Origin: CAZIOH01 sp964540815
GTDB taxonomy: Bacteria; Myxococcota_A; Polyangia; Fen-1088
Assembly: GCA_964540815.1 (NCBI GenBank)
Contig: CAZIOH010000011.1
Coordinates: forward strand, 1 to 64,000
DNA length: 64,000 nt
Reading direction: 5' to 3'
The position numbers and the translations under genes were made by a program. The first letter of the stretch is position 1. Each line of letters begins with the position of its first letter. This document shows positions 1-8,484 of the stretch, one piece after another. The notes beneath the pieces were generated by a model, which saw only the letters and a list, made by a program, of their open reading frames with translations, had not been told where the DNA came from and searched no databases.

Positions 1-1124
1 CCCTCGAGACCGACATCGAGCCCTTCAAGGGGCTCTTGATGGGCCTCTTCTTCATGGCGGTCGGGATGTCCATCGAGTTCGGCCTGATCGCGAGCCGGCC
101 GCTGATGGTCGCGGGCCTGGTGCTCGGCTTCACCATCGTCAAGGGGGGGGCGCTGCGCCTCGCGGCGGGGCGGCTCGGAGCGCCCGAGGGGCAGCGCTGG
201 CTGTTCTCCGCGCTGCTCGCCCAGGGGGGCGAGTTCGCGTTCGTGGTCTTCGGCGTCGCCGGCCAGGCGCGCCTCCTGCCCGGCCAGTGGGACGCGCTCT
301 TGACGCTGGTGGTGGCGCTGTCGATGGCGCTCACGCCGCTGGCGCTGCTCTTGCGCGATCGCATCGCGCTTCGCACCGGCCGCGCGAGCCGCCCCGCCGA
401 TTCCATCGAGCCCGAGGGCGCGCCGGTGATCATCGCGGGCTTCGGCCGCTTCGGGCAGATCGTCGGGCGGCTGCTGTTCGCGTCTGGCGTGCGGGCGACC
501 GTGCTCGATCACGACGCCGACCAGATCGAGACCCTGCGCAAGTTCGGGTTTCGGGTGTTCTACGGCGATGCGACCCGGCTCGATCTGCTGCGCGCCGCCG
601 GGGCCGAGCAGGCGCGCCTGCTGGTGGTGGCCGTCGACCAGCCGGAATCCAGCCTCAAGCTGGTGGAACTGGCGCGCCAGCACTTTCCCAACCTGCGCAT
701 CGTCGCGCGCGCGCGCAACGTCAGCCACTGGGTCGAGCTGCGCAACCGGGGCGTGGAGGCCATCGAGCGGGAGACCTTCGAGTCGGCCCTCCGCTCGGGA
801 CGACGCGCGCTCGAGCACCTCGGGGTCGGACCCTACGAGGCCCGAGAGCGCGCCGATCGCTTTCGCCGCCACAACATCGAGGCCCTGAACGAGATGTTGC
901 CCAACTTCGGCGACGAGACCCGGCGCCTGTCGGCCGCCAAGGCCGGGCGCGCGCAGCTCCAGCGGCAGTTCGAGGAGGATCGGGCGGCCCTCGATCGGTC
1001 GATGGGCTCGTGGAACGAGACCGGCGGTGCCGGTGCCGGTGCCGGTGCTCGCGCCCAGCCGGTCGAGGCCATGGAGCCAGAGCACTTTCCCGCCCCTCCC
1101 GAGGGATCGGACCGGCGGGTGTGA
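1..1124 (+). CDS. Kef-type K+/H+ antiporter, 3' part
   Basis: This is the C-terminal part of a CPA2-family monovalent cation/proton antiporter of the KefB/KefC type; the 5' end lies before the window and codons are in frame from base 3. The first residues (FKGLLMGLFFMAVGMS) match the end of the Kef transport domain, and two or three more hydrophobic segments follow. A Rossmann-type RCK/TrkA-N domain then begins at VIIAGFGRFGQIVGRLL and would bind nucleotide to gate the channel. The C-terminal tail is charged and contains an Ala/Gly run encoded by 6-bp GGTGCC repeats (1026-1049). Family knowledge places it in the inner membrane, exchanging K+ for H+, often under electrophilic stress. KefB and KefC cannot be told apart without the N-terminus, and no ancillary KefF/KefG is present. 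Confidence 0.88.
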   Translation, partial: LETDIEPFKGLLMGLFFMAVGMSIEFGLIASRPLMVAGLVLGFTIVKGGALRLAAGRLGAPEGQRWLFSALLAQGGEFAFVVFGVAGQARLLPGQWDALLTLVVALSMALTPLALLLRDRIALRTGRASRPADSIEPEGAPVIIAGFGRFGQIVGRLLFASGVRATVLDHDADQIETLRKFGFRVFYGDATRLDLLRAAGAEQARLLVVAVDQPESSLKLVELARQHFPNLRIVARARNVSHWVELRNRGVEAIERETFESALRSGRRALEHLGVGPYEARERADRFRRHNIEALNEMLPNFGDETRRLSAAKAGRAQLQRQFEEDRAALDRSMGSWNETGGAGAGAGARAQPVEAMEPEHFPAPPEGSDRRV

Positions 1125-1253
1125 CGCCTGCCCGCACGTTACGGATGGAAGACGGGCGCTACCCGGACGTTACAGGTAGCGAAGCGTCCGATGTCCCCGT
1201 CCGAAAGTGAACACCAGCCATCACCCGCCAACCGGCGCCCCACCGTGACCAAC

Positions 1254-1281
1254 CAAGTTGGGCAATGGGGTGCACAACTTG
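1254..1281. promoter_or_regulatory. Inverted repeat CAAGTTG/CAACTTG
   Basis: A perfect 7-bp inverted repeat (1254-1260 and 1275-1281) with a 14-nt spacer lies between the antiporter stop and the kinase gene. No T-run follows, so it looks more like an operator or a weak hairpin than an intrinsic terminator. The rest of 1125-1417 shows no convincing gene; CGTTAC occurs twice near 1138 and 1167. Confidence 0.3.
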
Positions 1282-1417
1282 CGCCTCCGGAAATACACCG
1301 GCCGCCGGGGCGTGACCGGGCCGCTCTCCTGCGTTCAGAGGCCCGAGCGGCCCGCCGCGGCCCGAAACGGCGAGGAAACCAGGTCGATCTCCGGGCGAAT
1401 ACCCCCGGGCCGCGGGG

Positions 1418-1444
1418 GCCAGATCACTCTCCGGAGGATCTGGC
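1418..1444. promoter_or_regulatory. Inverted repeat GCCAGATC/GATCTGGC
   Basis: A perfect 8-bp inverted repeat (1418-1425 and 1437-1444, 11-nt spacer) lies about 130 bp upstream of the kinase start at 1575. Its right arm overlaps a sigma54-like -24 element. The same CCAGATC half-site recurs in inverted form upstream of the next kinase gene (8009-8026), so it may be a shared operator. Confidence 0.35.
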
Positions 1445-1456
1445 ACGCATCGTGTA
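1441..1456 (+). promoter_or_regulatory. Possible sigma54-like promoter
   Basis: TGGCACGCATCGTGTA carries a perfect -24 box (TGGCACG) at the right distance from a degraded -12 box (GTGTA instead of TTGCA; GG-N10-GT rather than GG-N10-GC). It would start a leader of about 110 nt ahead of the kinase at 1575. That leader contains a 7-bp stem (1509-1515/1529-1535). The -12 mismatch is serious, so this is tentative. Confidence 0.25.
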
Positions 1457-1574
1457 TCAGGCAGGGCCATAGCGAAGGATCCGACTCCTGCCGTAGCTTC
1501 GGGCCCCTCCGAGCCGCGCCCCATCGAGGGCTCGGCCCGGAGGCGCCGCCCGCCAAACCCGAAAGGTCACTGTC

Positions 1575-3425
1575 GTGCTCTCAGAAGGCCAAACTCTCCA
1601 CGACACATATCACCTGGTTCGCCTGATCGGCGAAGGAGGCATGGGGCTGGTCTTCGAAGCGACCCACGCCCGCCTGTCGGGTCGGTACGCCGTCAAGGTG
1701 TTGCACGAGAAGCTCTGCGGGAACCCCGAGGCGCTCGCCCGCTTCGACCGGGAGGCCCGCGTGACCTCGTCGCTGCAACATCCGAACATCGTCCAGGTGA
1801 TCGACTTCAACACGGCGCCCGACGGCACCGAGTACCTGGTGATGGAGCTCCTCGATGGCGAGACCCTCGCCAAGCGGCTGCTCTGGCAACGGCGCCTCAC
1901 CATCGATCAGGTGGTCGAGATCGTGTCCCAGATCGCGGCGGCTCTCTCGGCCGCCCACGCCCAGGGCGTCGTCCACCGGGATCTCAAGCCGGACAACGTG
2001 CTGCTCGTCTCGGTGGAAGGCCGCGACGACGAGCTGGTCAAGGTCCTCGACTTCGGCATCTCGAAGGTGAGCGGCACCAGCATCAGCCTCCAGGGCAAGG
2101 AGGGAACGCTGTTCGGGACCCCGCAGTACATGGCGCCCGAGCAGTGCGAGGGACGCGTGAAGGACGTGGGGCCGGCCGCCGATCAGTTCGCGCTCGCCGC
2201 GATCTGCTACGAGCTCTTGACCGGGCGCCCGCCGTTCTGGGGCGACTCGCTCGGCGACATCCTGTCGCACATCATCTACGACGAGCCGGCGCCGATGCAC
2301 GTGGGCATGGAGGTGGAGGAGGTGGTGCGGTGCGGGCTCGCCAAGTCTCCGGCCGCGCGCTACCCGTCCATCGCCGCGTTCGCGGAGGCCCTGCGCACCG
2401 CCGCCGCGTCCCCGTCGCGGGCCCTGTGCAAGCTCCCGACCCTCGCGCCGAGCGCCAGCGACAGCTTCCTCGAGACGATCGACGTCCGGCATTCGGGCGA
2501 CGCGCGGCCGGCGCGCGATGCTCGGCAGGAGGGGGCGGGGCGGTCGAGCCGCCGGAGCTCGAGCGGTCCGATCAGCGCGCGGGGAGCCGCCCTGGCGGCG
2601 GTGTTGCTGTGCGTGGGGGCCAGCCTCGCCGTCGGCCACGCCGAGGGCGGGTCGGCTTGGCTGGCGGGTCGCCGCTCGGCCGCAGCCGAGCTGTCTCCAT
2701 TTCTGGCCAGCTTGCCGCGGCGGCTCTCGGGGTACGCCAGGCGGTCTCCTTCTGCCGCGCCGATCGGTGAAGGGAGACAGGTCGAGCGTCTCACCCAGCG
2801 CCCGGAGCTTCCGGCTGCGCCACCGGCTCCGCCCACGTCCTCGCCCGCTCCCCCCGGAGGCGACGTCCAGGCGTCCGGCGGGCCCGTGGGCACCTTCCCG
2901 GTGCGCGATGGCTCCCTGCTCGAGGGCTCCCTCGCCAAGGACCCCGTCGGCGATGAGGCCATCGCATGGAAGATCGACCCCGCCGCCATGGCCCTCGCCG
3001 CCGTCGGAGGCCGAGCGCGCCCCGAGCCCGAGGCCCGGACGGCGCTGGCGCTGGCGGCGGATGGGCGGCGACCCGCGGCCCGGGTCCGGCGCGGCGTCGA
3101 TCGTCCGTCTCAGCCCGTCGAGCGCATGGGGGACCGCGTCTCCGGGGTCCTCTCGCCGAGCGCCCCGCGGGTCGAGCCGCCGCCGCTCGCGGAGAGCACG
3201 GCCGCCGCGACCACCACCGCGATTGCGGGCGCGCTCGACATCGGGACCGCGCGCACGCCGCTGGCGGGACCGGCACCGCTGGAGGCCCCGTCGACCGCCG
3301 GTCCGCTCGAGCGCCCCCACATCAGCGGCCCCCGACGGTTGTCGATCGACGAGGACGCCCCGCTGCCGCTCGACGAGAGCGGCGGGGAGGCCGAGGGTAA
3401 TCGTCCACTCGGGCTGGTCGAATGA
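1575..3425 (+). CDS. Membrane-anchored Ser/Thr protein kinase
   Basis: A Hanks-type kinase of 616 aa with a GTG start preceded by AAAGG. The kinase domain covers about residues 11-277: glycine loop GEGGMG (19-24), catalytic Lys41, HRDLKPDN (134-141), DFG (159-161) and APE (187-189), all intact and of the RD type. A single hydrophobic segment (about 337-355) follows, then roughly 260 residues rich in Ala, Pro, Arg and Ser without a recognisable sensor domain. The expected topology is cytoplasmic kinase, one membrane helix and a periplasmic disordered tail. Substrates cannot be inferred. It is convergent with the giant kinase gene that ends 48 bp downstream. GC-rich low-complexity sequence dominates the C-terminal half. 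Confidence 0.9.
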   Translation: MLSEGQTLHDTYHLVRLIGEGGMGLVFEATHARLSGRYAVKVLHEKLCGNPEALARFDREARVTSSLQHPNIVQVIDFNTAPDGTEYLVMELLDGETLAKRLLWQRRLTIDQVVEIVSQIAAALSAAHAQGVVHRDLKPDNVLLVSVEGRDDELVKVLDFGISKVSGTSISLQGKEGTLFGTPQYMAPEQCEGRVKDVGPAADQFALAAICYELLTGRPPFWGDSLGDILSHIIYDEPAPMHVGMEVEEVVRCGLAKSPAARYPSIAAFAEALRTAAASPSRALCKLPTLAPSASDSFLETIDVRHSGDARPARDARQEGAGRSSRRSSSGPISARGAALAAVLLCVGASLAVGHAEGGSAWLAGRRSAAAELSPFLASLPRRLSGYARRSPSAAPIGEGRQVERLTQRPELPAAPPAPPTSSPAPPGGDVQASGGPVGTFPVRDGSLLEGSLAKDPVGDEAIAWKIDPAAMALAAVGGRARPEPEARTALALAADGRRPAARVRRGVDRPSQPVERMGDRVSGVLSPSAPRVEPPPLAESTAAATTTAIAGALDIGTARTPLAGPAPLEAPSTAGPLERPHISGPRRLSIDEDAPLPLDESGGEAEGNRPLGLVE

Positions 3426-3473
3426 GGCGCGCCCGCTGCGCGTCGGGGCCGGCCGACCACGGGAGGCGTCCGA

Positions 3474-6400
3474 TCACACCAGGAGGCCGCCGCCCGTCGC
3501 GATGGGGGCTGTCTCCACCTCCGGGACCGGCTGCGGCACCACGACCGGGCTCGGCTCCAGTGCGAGGTCCGGACCCACTTCCAGGCCAACGTCCAGGATG
3601 GGCTCGAGCTTTTGCAGCCGTGCCACCGCGATCTCGGCGCTGCGGGTGGCCTCGTCGAGGGCCGCACGCCAGAAGCGGCGCGCATCCCCGGTGCGCTTCA
3701 TGCGCAGGCAGGCGAGCACCCGTAGCTCCATCATCTCGACCACGTCCTGGGGCTGCATCATCATTTCGCGCGCCCGACCGAGCAGGCGATCCCACTCGTC
3801 GTCGGGCGCACCGTCGATGACCAGCTGAACCGAGTCCGACAGCAGCTGCTCGCCGCCCCCCCACTCGAGGCCCACCTCGCCGGCCGCGCGGGCCTCGGCT
3901 TGCAGGCCCGCGATCTCGGCCAGCGCGTCGCGGGCCTCGGCCACCCGCCCCCGCCGGACCAGCACCCGCGCGAACAGCAGCTCGGCGATCACCGCCGCCG
4001 ACGACCGCCGCCCCACCACCTGGCGCGCCACCGACATGGCCTGCCGGGCCTGGGCCTCCGCGTCCTCGTCCTGGCCGAGACACAGGTACACCTCGCCGAG
4101 ATCCTTCGACGACGAGCACTCGATGAGCGGGAAGCCGGTCTCGCGGGCGATGGCGATCACCCGCCGCAGATCCTCGAGCAACCGGGAGGTCTGGAACGAG
4201 AGCATCCACACGATGCAGCGGTTGCTGAGGGCCATGGTGAGGTTCAGCATGTCGCGCCGGCTCTCGGTGAGCGAGACCAGTCGCGCGAAGGTCTTCTCGG
4301 CCTCGGCGATCCGCCCGGACAGCGAATAGGCCCACCCCGCCAGCCCCAGCGAGAGCACGTGGGTCTCGTAGCCATCGTCGCCGAGGGTCTCGGCCAGGGC
4401 CGCGCTCTCCTCGAAGCAGGTGCAGGCGGCCGCGGTCTTCTCGGCGCGATGGAGGGTGCGTCCCCGGGCGAAGATGAGCTTGGCGCGGAGCAGGAGATCG
4501 TCGAGGCCGACCGAGAGCTCGCCGGCACGCTCGACCAGCTGCCCGGCGCGGGTCCAGTCCTTCAGCCAGTCGAGGACCAGCGACTCCTCGAGCAGGAGAT
4601 CCACCTCCGACGCGCGCGCCGACGCCCCGTGCGCGGCCTCGCGCGCGGCGGACAGCTCCTTGAGGGCGTCCTCGTAGCGGCCGAGCCGGAAGCGCATGAT
4701 CCCGAGCCCGCGGCGGGCCAGGATCGGTCGCGGGTCCTCCACCGCGAGCGCCTGGGCGACCCCACCCGACAGCAAATTGCGAATGGCATTATCGAATAGC
4801 AGCTCGGCGTCGAGGTAGGCGTGGCGGCGCTCGGCCTTGGCGGCCAGATCGAGGTAGGTGTTGGCGGCCTCGTCCTTGAGGCCGCTGCGGGCGGCGTGGA
4901 GCGCCATGGCGGGCAGCCGCCGGTCCTCGGGGAGCCCTTCGTTCTCGAGGTAATAGGCGTAGGCGGCCCGGTGGATGGCCTCGCGCTCCGCCTGGGGGAC
5001 CGCCTGGTAGACCGTCTGGCGCAGGAGATCGTGGCGAAAGCCCACCCGGCCCTGCCGGTGCCGGACCAGCACCCCGGCGTCCGTCAGGCGGTCCACGCCC
5101 ACCCGGGCGTCGAGCTGGGTCTCGGGGGTGATCCCGGCCCGCTCCAGCCAGCGCACCACCCCCTCCAGCTCCTCGGCGCTGAACTCCGCGCCGAGCACCG
5201 ACGCCAGCCGCGCGTGGCCCGCCAGCTCGGCCGGCAAGGACTCGGTCTCGCGGCTGGCCAGCCACTGGACGAGCGGGAGATCCGGCAACCGCTCGAGCTC
5301 GTCGGTGGCCAGGAACCAGGCCCCCGTGCGCTCGGAGCGCCGGACCAGCCCGTCGCGCTTGAGGCCGCGCACCAGCTCGACGAGCAGGAGCGGGATGCCC
5401 TTGGTGCGTTCGGTGAGCCGGCGCAAGGCCTCGGCCGACACGTTCTCGGCGGGCGACAGCAGGCGCCGCGCCAGCTCGGCCGCCGCGCTCGGGTCGAGCG
5501 GGCCGAGCTCGAAGCTGGCGCGCAGGGCGGCGCGGCTGGCCCAGGCGGTCCGTCCCCTCCCGAAGGCGGGCCGCGCGACCACCGCCACCCAGATCGGGCA
5601 GGCGGCCTCCTCGAGGGTGGCGTACTCGATCGCGTCGAGGACCGTCTCGTCGGCGAAGTGCGCATCCTCGAGCACCAGCGCCAGCGGCCGGCGCCGGGAC
5701 ATCTCGCGCAGGGCCTCACCGGCCGCGCGCGCTGTGGCCGCCCGCAAGGCGCCCGGGGCGGCCGACAATCCGCCGACCTCCGGATGATCGGCGGACACCC
5801 AGCCCATCACCACCGCCACCGCCGCCCAGGCCTCGCGCGCCAGCTCCCGGCCGAGCCGCTGCTCGACCAGCGCGTGTCCGAGATCCGCCGGGGCCTCGCT
5901 CGGCAGCTCCATGGCATGGCGCAGGAGCTCGCGCGTGGTGTGGTCGCCCGCGCCGCCCAGCACCTCCTTGGCGCGGAGCACGAGCACCCGCATGGGCGGC
6001 AGGATGCTCTCGAGGTGCTGGGCCAGCGCCGCCACCAGGTGGCTCTTGCCGGTGCCACCTTCACCGAGCACGGTGACGATGGTCGGCTGGTGCGCGGGCT
6101 GGAGGGCCTGTGCGCTGGCGCTGGCGCCGGTGCCGGTGCTGGTGCCGCCCACGCCGACGCTGGTGTGGCCGGGGCCGCCGCCGGAGCTGGTGCCCTGGCC
6201 CATGGTGGTGCCAAACCCGGTGCGCCCGAGGGCAGCGCGGCCGCTCGAGCCGACGGGGGAGCGCATCGCCGTCCGCGCCGAATCGAGCAGGGCCCGCAGC
6301 AGCTCCCCCCGCCCGACCAGGGGAGCGACCCCGGCCCGGACGCTGGTGGTCTCGGGAGCGCTGCCCGATCGGCTGAGCAGCCCGAAGCCCGGCCGGGCGA

Positions 6401-7994
6401 AGATCGGGGTCGCCTCCAGCTCGGGCAAGACATCGAGGACGGCCTTCGAGACCACCACCCCCGCCGGATCGGTGTCGCCGAGGTACTGCTCCTTCCGGGC
6501 GAACAGCGGGCTCTGGTAGCGACGGGTCCCATCGGGGCGCGCCTGGATCGCCACGGTGGCGAGATCGACGAGGACGTTGCGCGCCATGGCCTTGTCGATG
6601 AACAGCTGGGCCGCCTGCGCCGCGGAGCGGGTGGGGTTGTCGCCGACCTCGTGTCCGAGCACCACCACGTATTGCGAGCCGGCCGCGTGCGCGAGCTGGC
6701 CACCCGTCGCCGCGATGACCTGCCGGATCGCCGCCACCGAGCTCTTGGTCTCGAGGAAGACCATGGCCACCGCGCGCCGCTCGCGCACCGGAGGCGCGGG
6801 CCCGGCGCCCTTGGCCTTGCCGTCGACCGAGGCCGCCCCCGGCCCGAGCCCCGGCGCCATGCCGCCGTCGGCCGCTGGCACCGCCGCCACCAGGCCCGGA
6901 CGGCTCGGAGGCGTCGGCTCGACCTTGCGAGCTTGCCCAAACGCGGCCCGCAGCCCATCGGCGAGCGCGCCGGCGTCGGCGAAGCGCCGCTCCGGGCTCT
7001 TGGCCAGGCAACGCAAGATCACGGCCTCGAGGGCCTCGGAGATGGCGGGGTTGCGCCGCGAGGGCGCGGCCGGCCGGCGGCTGCGGTGGCTCTGCTGCAC
7101 CTCGGCCGCGTTGCCCCAGAACGGGGGCGCACCCACGGCCATCTCGTAGAGCATCACCCCGAGCGCGTACACGTCCGCGCGGGCGTCGACCGAGTGGCCG
7201 CCTTCACACTGCTCCGGGGACATGTATTCGGGCGTGCCTTCCGGGGCCTCCTCCCGCGTGTCCTCGGCGGAGGAGGTGCGGCGCTTGCGGACCAACCCGA
7301 AGTCGAACAGCTTGGCGACGAAGCCGCCGCGGCCCGACCGCGGAGCCCCGGCTCCCGGTGTCGGCATCGGCATCGGCGTCAACCTGCCTTCCCGGGCCTT
7401 CGACACGAAGAGGTTCTCGGGCTTGAGATCGCAGTGAACGAAGCCCTTGCGGTGGGTGACGGCCACGAGATCGACCAGCGCCAGCGACACCTGGTGCATG
7501 CGCTCGGCGAAGAGGGGACCGCGAACCTCGGCCAGCTCGTCCGCCAGGGTCGGCGAGTTGATGAACTCGAGGACCATGAAGGCGGCCCCGCTCGCGAGTC
7601 GCCCGGTCTCGTAGACCTCTGGCACGTGGGGGGGCGCCACGGCGCGCAGCGCCTCCGCCTCGAGCAGGAGCCGTGCGCTGGCGGTCGGCTGATCGAGGCG
7701 TGCGACCTTGATCGCCACCTCGGGGGGCTCGATGCCCGCCGGTGGCGCGCCGACGGCGGCCCCCGCGAGGCCCAGGGTGTCGGCGAGTGATCGCCTGCGC
7801 TCGGCGCGGTACACCGCCCCGAACCCGCCGACCCCGAGGACCTGCGACAGCACGTAGCCGGGAACCTCCGGCCTCTCGACGGTTCGCGACCCAGGGGCCT
7901 CGAGCGAGGGCTCGCGCGGCGGCGGGACTCCGTGCTCGGGACAGAGCGGCGCCTGGTCCTGCAATCGAATCCCGCACGTTGGGCAGCGAACCAT
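3474..7994 (-). CDS. Giant Ser/Thr kinase-cyclase-like-AAA-TPR protein
   Basis: A protein of about 1506 aa. The N-terminus is a zinc-ribbon-like segment (CPTC...CPEH, residues 4-21). A kinase domain follows (about 46-350): glycine loop GVGGFG, Lys about 96, HCDLKPEN in place of HRD (non-RD), DFG about 231, SPE about 260, with Pro/Gly-rich inserts in the N-lobe and before DFG. A region at about 400-545 (AMVFLETKSS...GDTDPAGVVVS) resembles a degenerate class III nucleotidyl cyclase. Next comes an AAA/STAND ATPase with Walker A GEGGTGKS (about 644) and Walker B LALVLEDAH. The last 450 or so residues are helical TPR-like repeats. The architecture resembles PknK-type regulators, so it may sense and transduce through TPR partners. 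The start is ATG 7994, with an adjacent in-frame TTG at 7997. An open frame of nearly 1000 codons on the other strand is a GC shadow. Confidence 0.88.
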   Translation of the reverse strand: MVRCPTCGIRLQDQAPLCPEHGVPPPREPSLEAPGSRTVERPEVPGYVLSQVLGVGGFGAVYRAERRRSLADTLGLAGAAVGAPPAGIEPPEVAIKVARLDQPTASARLLLEAEALRAVAPPHVPEVYETGRLASGAAFMVLEFINSPTLADELAEVRGPLFAERMHQVSLALVDLVAVTHRKGFVHCDLKPENLFVSKAREGRLTPMPMPTPGAGAPRSGRGGFVAKLFDFGLVRKRRTSSAEDTREEAPEGTPEYMSPEQCEGGHSVDARADVYALGVMLYEMAVGAPPFWGNAAEVQQSHRSRRPAAPSRRNPAISEALEAVILRCLAKSPERRFADAGALADGLRAAFGQARKVEPTPPSRPGLVAAVPAADGGMAPGLGPGAASVDGKAKGAGPAPPVRERRAVAMVFLETKSSVAAIRQVIAATGGQLAHAAGSQYVVVLGHEVGDNPTRSAAQAAQLFIDKAMARNVLVDLATVAIQARPDGTRRYQSPLFARKEQYLGDTDPAGVVVSKAVLDVLPELEATPIFARPGFGLLSRSGSAPETTSVRAGVAPLVGRGELLRALLDSARTAMRSPVGSSGRAALGRTGFGTTMGQGTSSGGGPGHTSVGVGGTSTGTGASASAQALQPAHQPTIVTVLGEGGTGKSHLVAALAQHLESILPPMRVLVLRAKEVLGGAGDHTTRELLRHAMELPSEAPADLGHALVEQRLGRELAREAWAAVAVVMGWVSADHPEVGGLSAAPGALRAATARAAGEALREMSRRRPLALVLEDAHFADETVLDAIEYATLEEAACPIWVAVVARPAFGRGRTAWASRAALRASFELGPLDPSAAAELARRLLSPAENVSAEALRRLTERTKGIPLLLVELVRGLKRDGLVRRSERTGAWFLATDELERLPDLPLVQWLASRETESLPAELAGHARLASVLGAEFSAEELEGVVRWLERAGITPETQLDARVGVDRLTDAGVLVRHRQGRVGFRHDLLRQTVYQAVPQAEREAIHRAAYAYYLENEGLPEDRRLPAMALHAARSGLKDEAANTYLDLAAKAERRHAYLDAELLFDNAIRNLLSGGVAQALAVEDPRPILARRGLGIMRFRLGRYEDALKELSAAREAAHGASARASEVDLLLEESLVLDWLKDWTRAGQLVERAGELSVGLDDLLLRAKLIFARGRTLHRAEKTAAACTCFEESAALAETLGDDGYETHVLSLGLAGWAYSLSGRIAEAEKTFARLVSLTESRRDMLNLTMALSNRCIVWMLSFQTSRLLEDLRRVIAIARETGFPLIECSSSKDLGEVYLCLGQDEDAEAQARQAMSVARQVVGRRSSAAVIAELLFARVLVRRGRVAEARDALAEIAGLQAEARAAGEVGLEWGGGEQLLSDSVQLVIDGAPDDEWDRLLGRAREMMMQPQDVVEMMELRVLACLRMKRTGDARRFWRAALDEATRSAEIAVARLQKLEPILDVGLEVGPDLALEPSPVVVPQPVPEVETAPIATGGGLLV

Positions 7995-8008
7995 CAACCT
8001 GCAATTTT

Positions 8009-8026
8009 ATCTGGTTTTGCCAGATC
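8009..8026. promoter_or_regulatory. Inverted repeat ATCTGG/CCAGATC upstream of giant kinase
   Basis: ATCTGG (8009-8014), a 5-nt loop and CCAGAT (8020-8025) form a perfect 6-bp inverted repeat 15 bp upstream of the giant kinase start. On the minus strand it overlaps a possible -10 element (GATAAA). The CCAGATC half-site is the same as that of the repeat at 1418-1444. Confidence 0.35.
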
Positions 8027-8130
8027 ATGCGAAAAGGTTGGGCCGCGAAGATTGATTTTGTCACGCAGACGCTGCGCGAAGCTGGGCGCGGGACCTTCAT
8101 GACCCGACATGGCTCCCGGGCTGCTCGACG

Positions 8131-8160
8131 TTTTGCCGACGTTTGCCGACGTTTGCCGAC
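8131..8160. repeat. Three tandem 10-bp units
   Basis: Three adjacent copies of GTTTGCCGAC (the first begins with T instead of G) lie between the giant kinase and vapB. A fourth partial copy follows (GCCGAC at 8155 runs into ATTCGG). The unit length is not a multiple of 3 and no gene covers it. It may be a protein-binding array or simple slippage. Confidence 0.6.
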
Positions 8161-8209
8161 ATTCGGCTCGACGGCCCGGGGGCGGGTGGTCACACGCGTT
8201 TGCGGTCAC

Positions 8210-8239
8210 GCATATCGTCCAATATGCTGCCGCATATGC
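8210..8239. promoter_or_regulatory. Putative vapBC operator
   Basis: Three matching half-site groups stand just before and over the vapB start: GCATAT (8210-8215), its inverse ATATGC (8222-8227, 6-nt spacer) and the palindrome GCATATGC (8232-8239), whose centre is the ATG at 8236. The two palindromes are centred 17 bp apart. VapB antitoxins usually bind such repeats to repress their own operon, so this is a likely autoregulatory site. Confidence 0.55.
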
Positions 8240-8484
8240 GCACCAGCATCGACCTCGCGGATGGACTTCTTGCGCGCGCCCGGCGGTTGGCCCGGCAGCG
8301 CGGAATCACCTTGAGGGCGCTGGTCGAGGAGGGGCTGCGCCGGGTGCTCTCCGAGCAACGCGACACGCCCCCCGCCTTCCGGCTCGAGGACGTGACCTTC
8401 GGGCAGGGAGGTTTCACCGGGGACTTTTCCGAGAGCGACTGGGAGCGGCTCCGCGAGCTGACCTACGAAGGCCGAGGCTCGTGA
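8236..8484 (+). CDS. vapB: VapB-type antitoxin
   Basis: A small protein of 82 aa starting MRTSIDLADGLLARARRLA, an N-terminal pattern typical of ribbon-helix-helix VapB antitoxins of the DUF2191-like group (RTSIDL strand, then helices). The C-terminal part (PAFRLEDVTFG...DFSESDWERL) is acidic and aromatic, as expected for the segment that wraps and blocks a VapC active site. ATG 8236 is chosen because it gives the canonical start; an in-frame ATG at 8224 would add MLPH. The stop overlaps the toxin start by 4 nt (GTGA). It should bind DNA at the palindromes overlapping its own start, with VapC as co-repressor. Confidence 0.85.
   Translation: MRTSIDLADGLLARARRLARQRGITLRALVEEGLRRVLSEQRDTPPAFRLEDVTFGQGGFTGDFSESDWERLRELTYEGRGS

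Noticed and set aside
1125..1574. Small protein gene between antiporter and kinase
   Set aside because: Frames there are Arg/Gly/Pro-rich without SD or domain, and inverted repeats suggest a regulatory region.
4821..7790. Open frame of nearly 1000 codons on the plus strand opposite the giant kinase
   Set aside because: It mirrors the third-position GC bias of the kinase gene; its composition (Arg/Gly/His-rich, no motif) is that of an antisense shadow.
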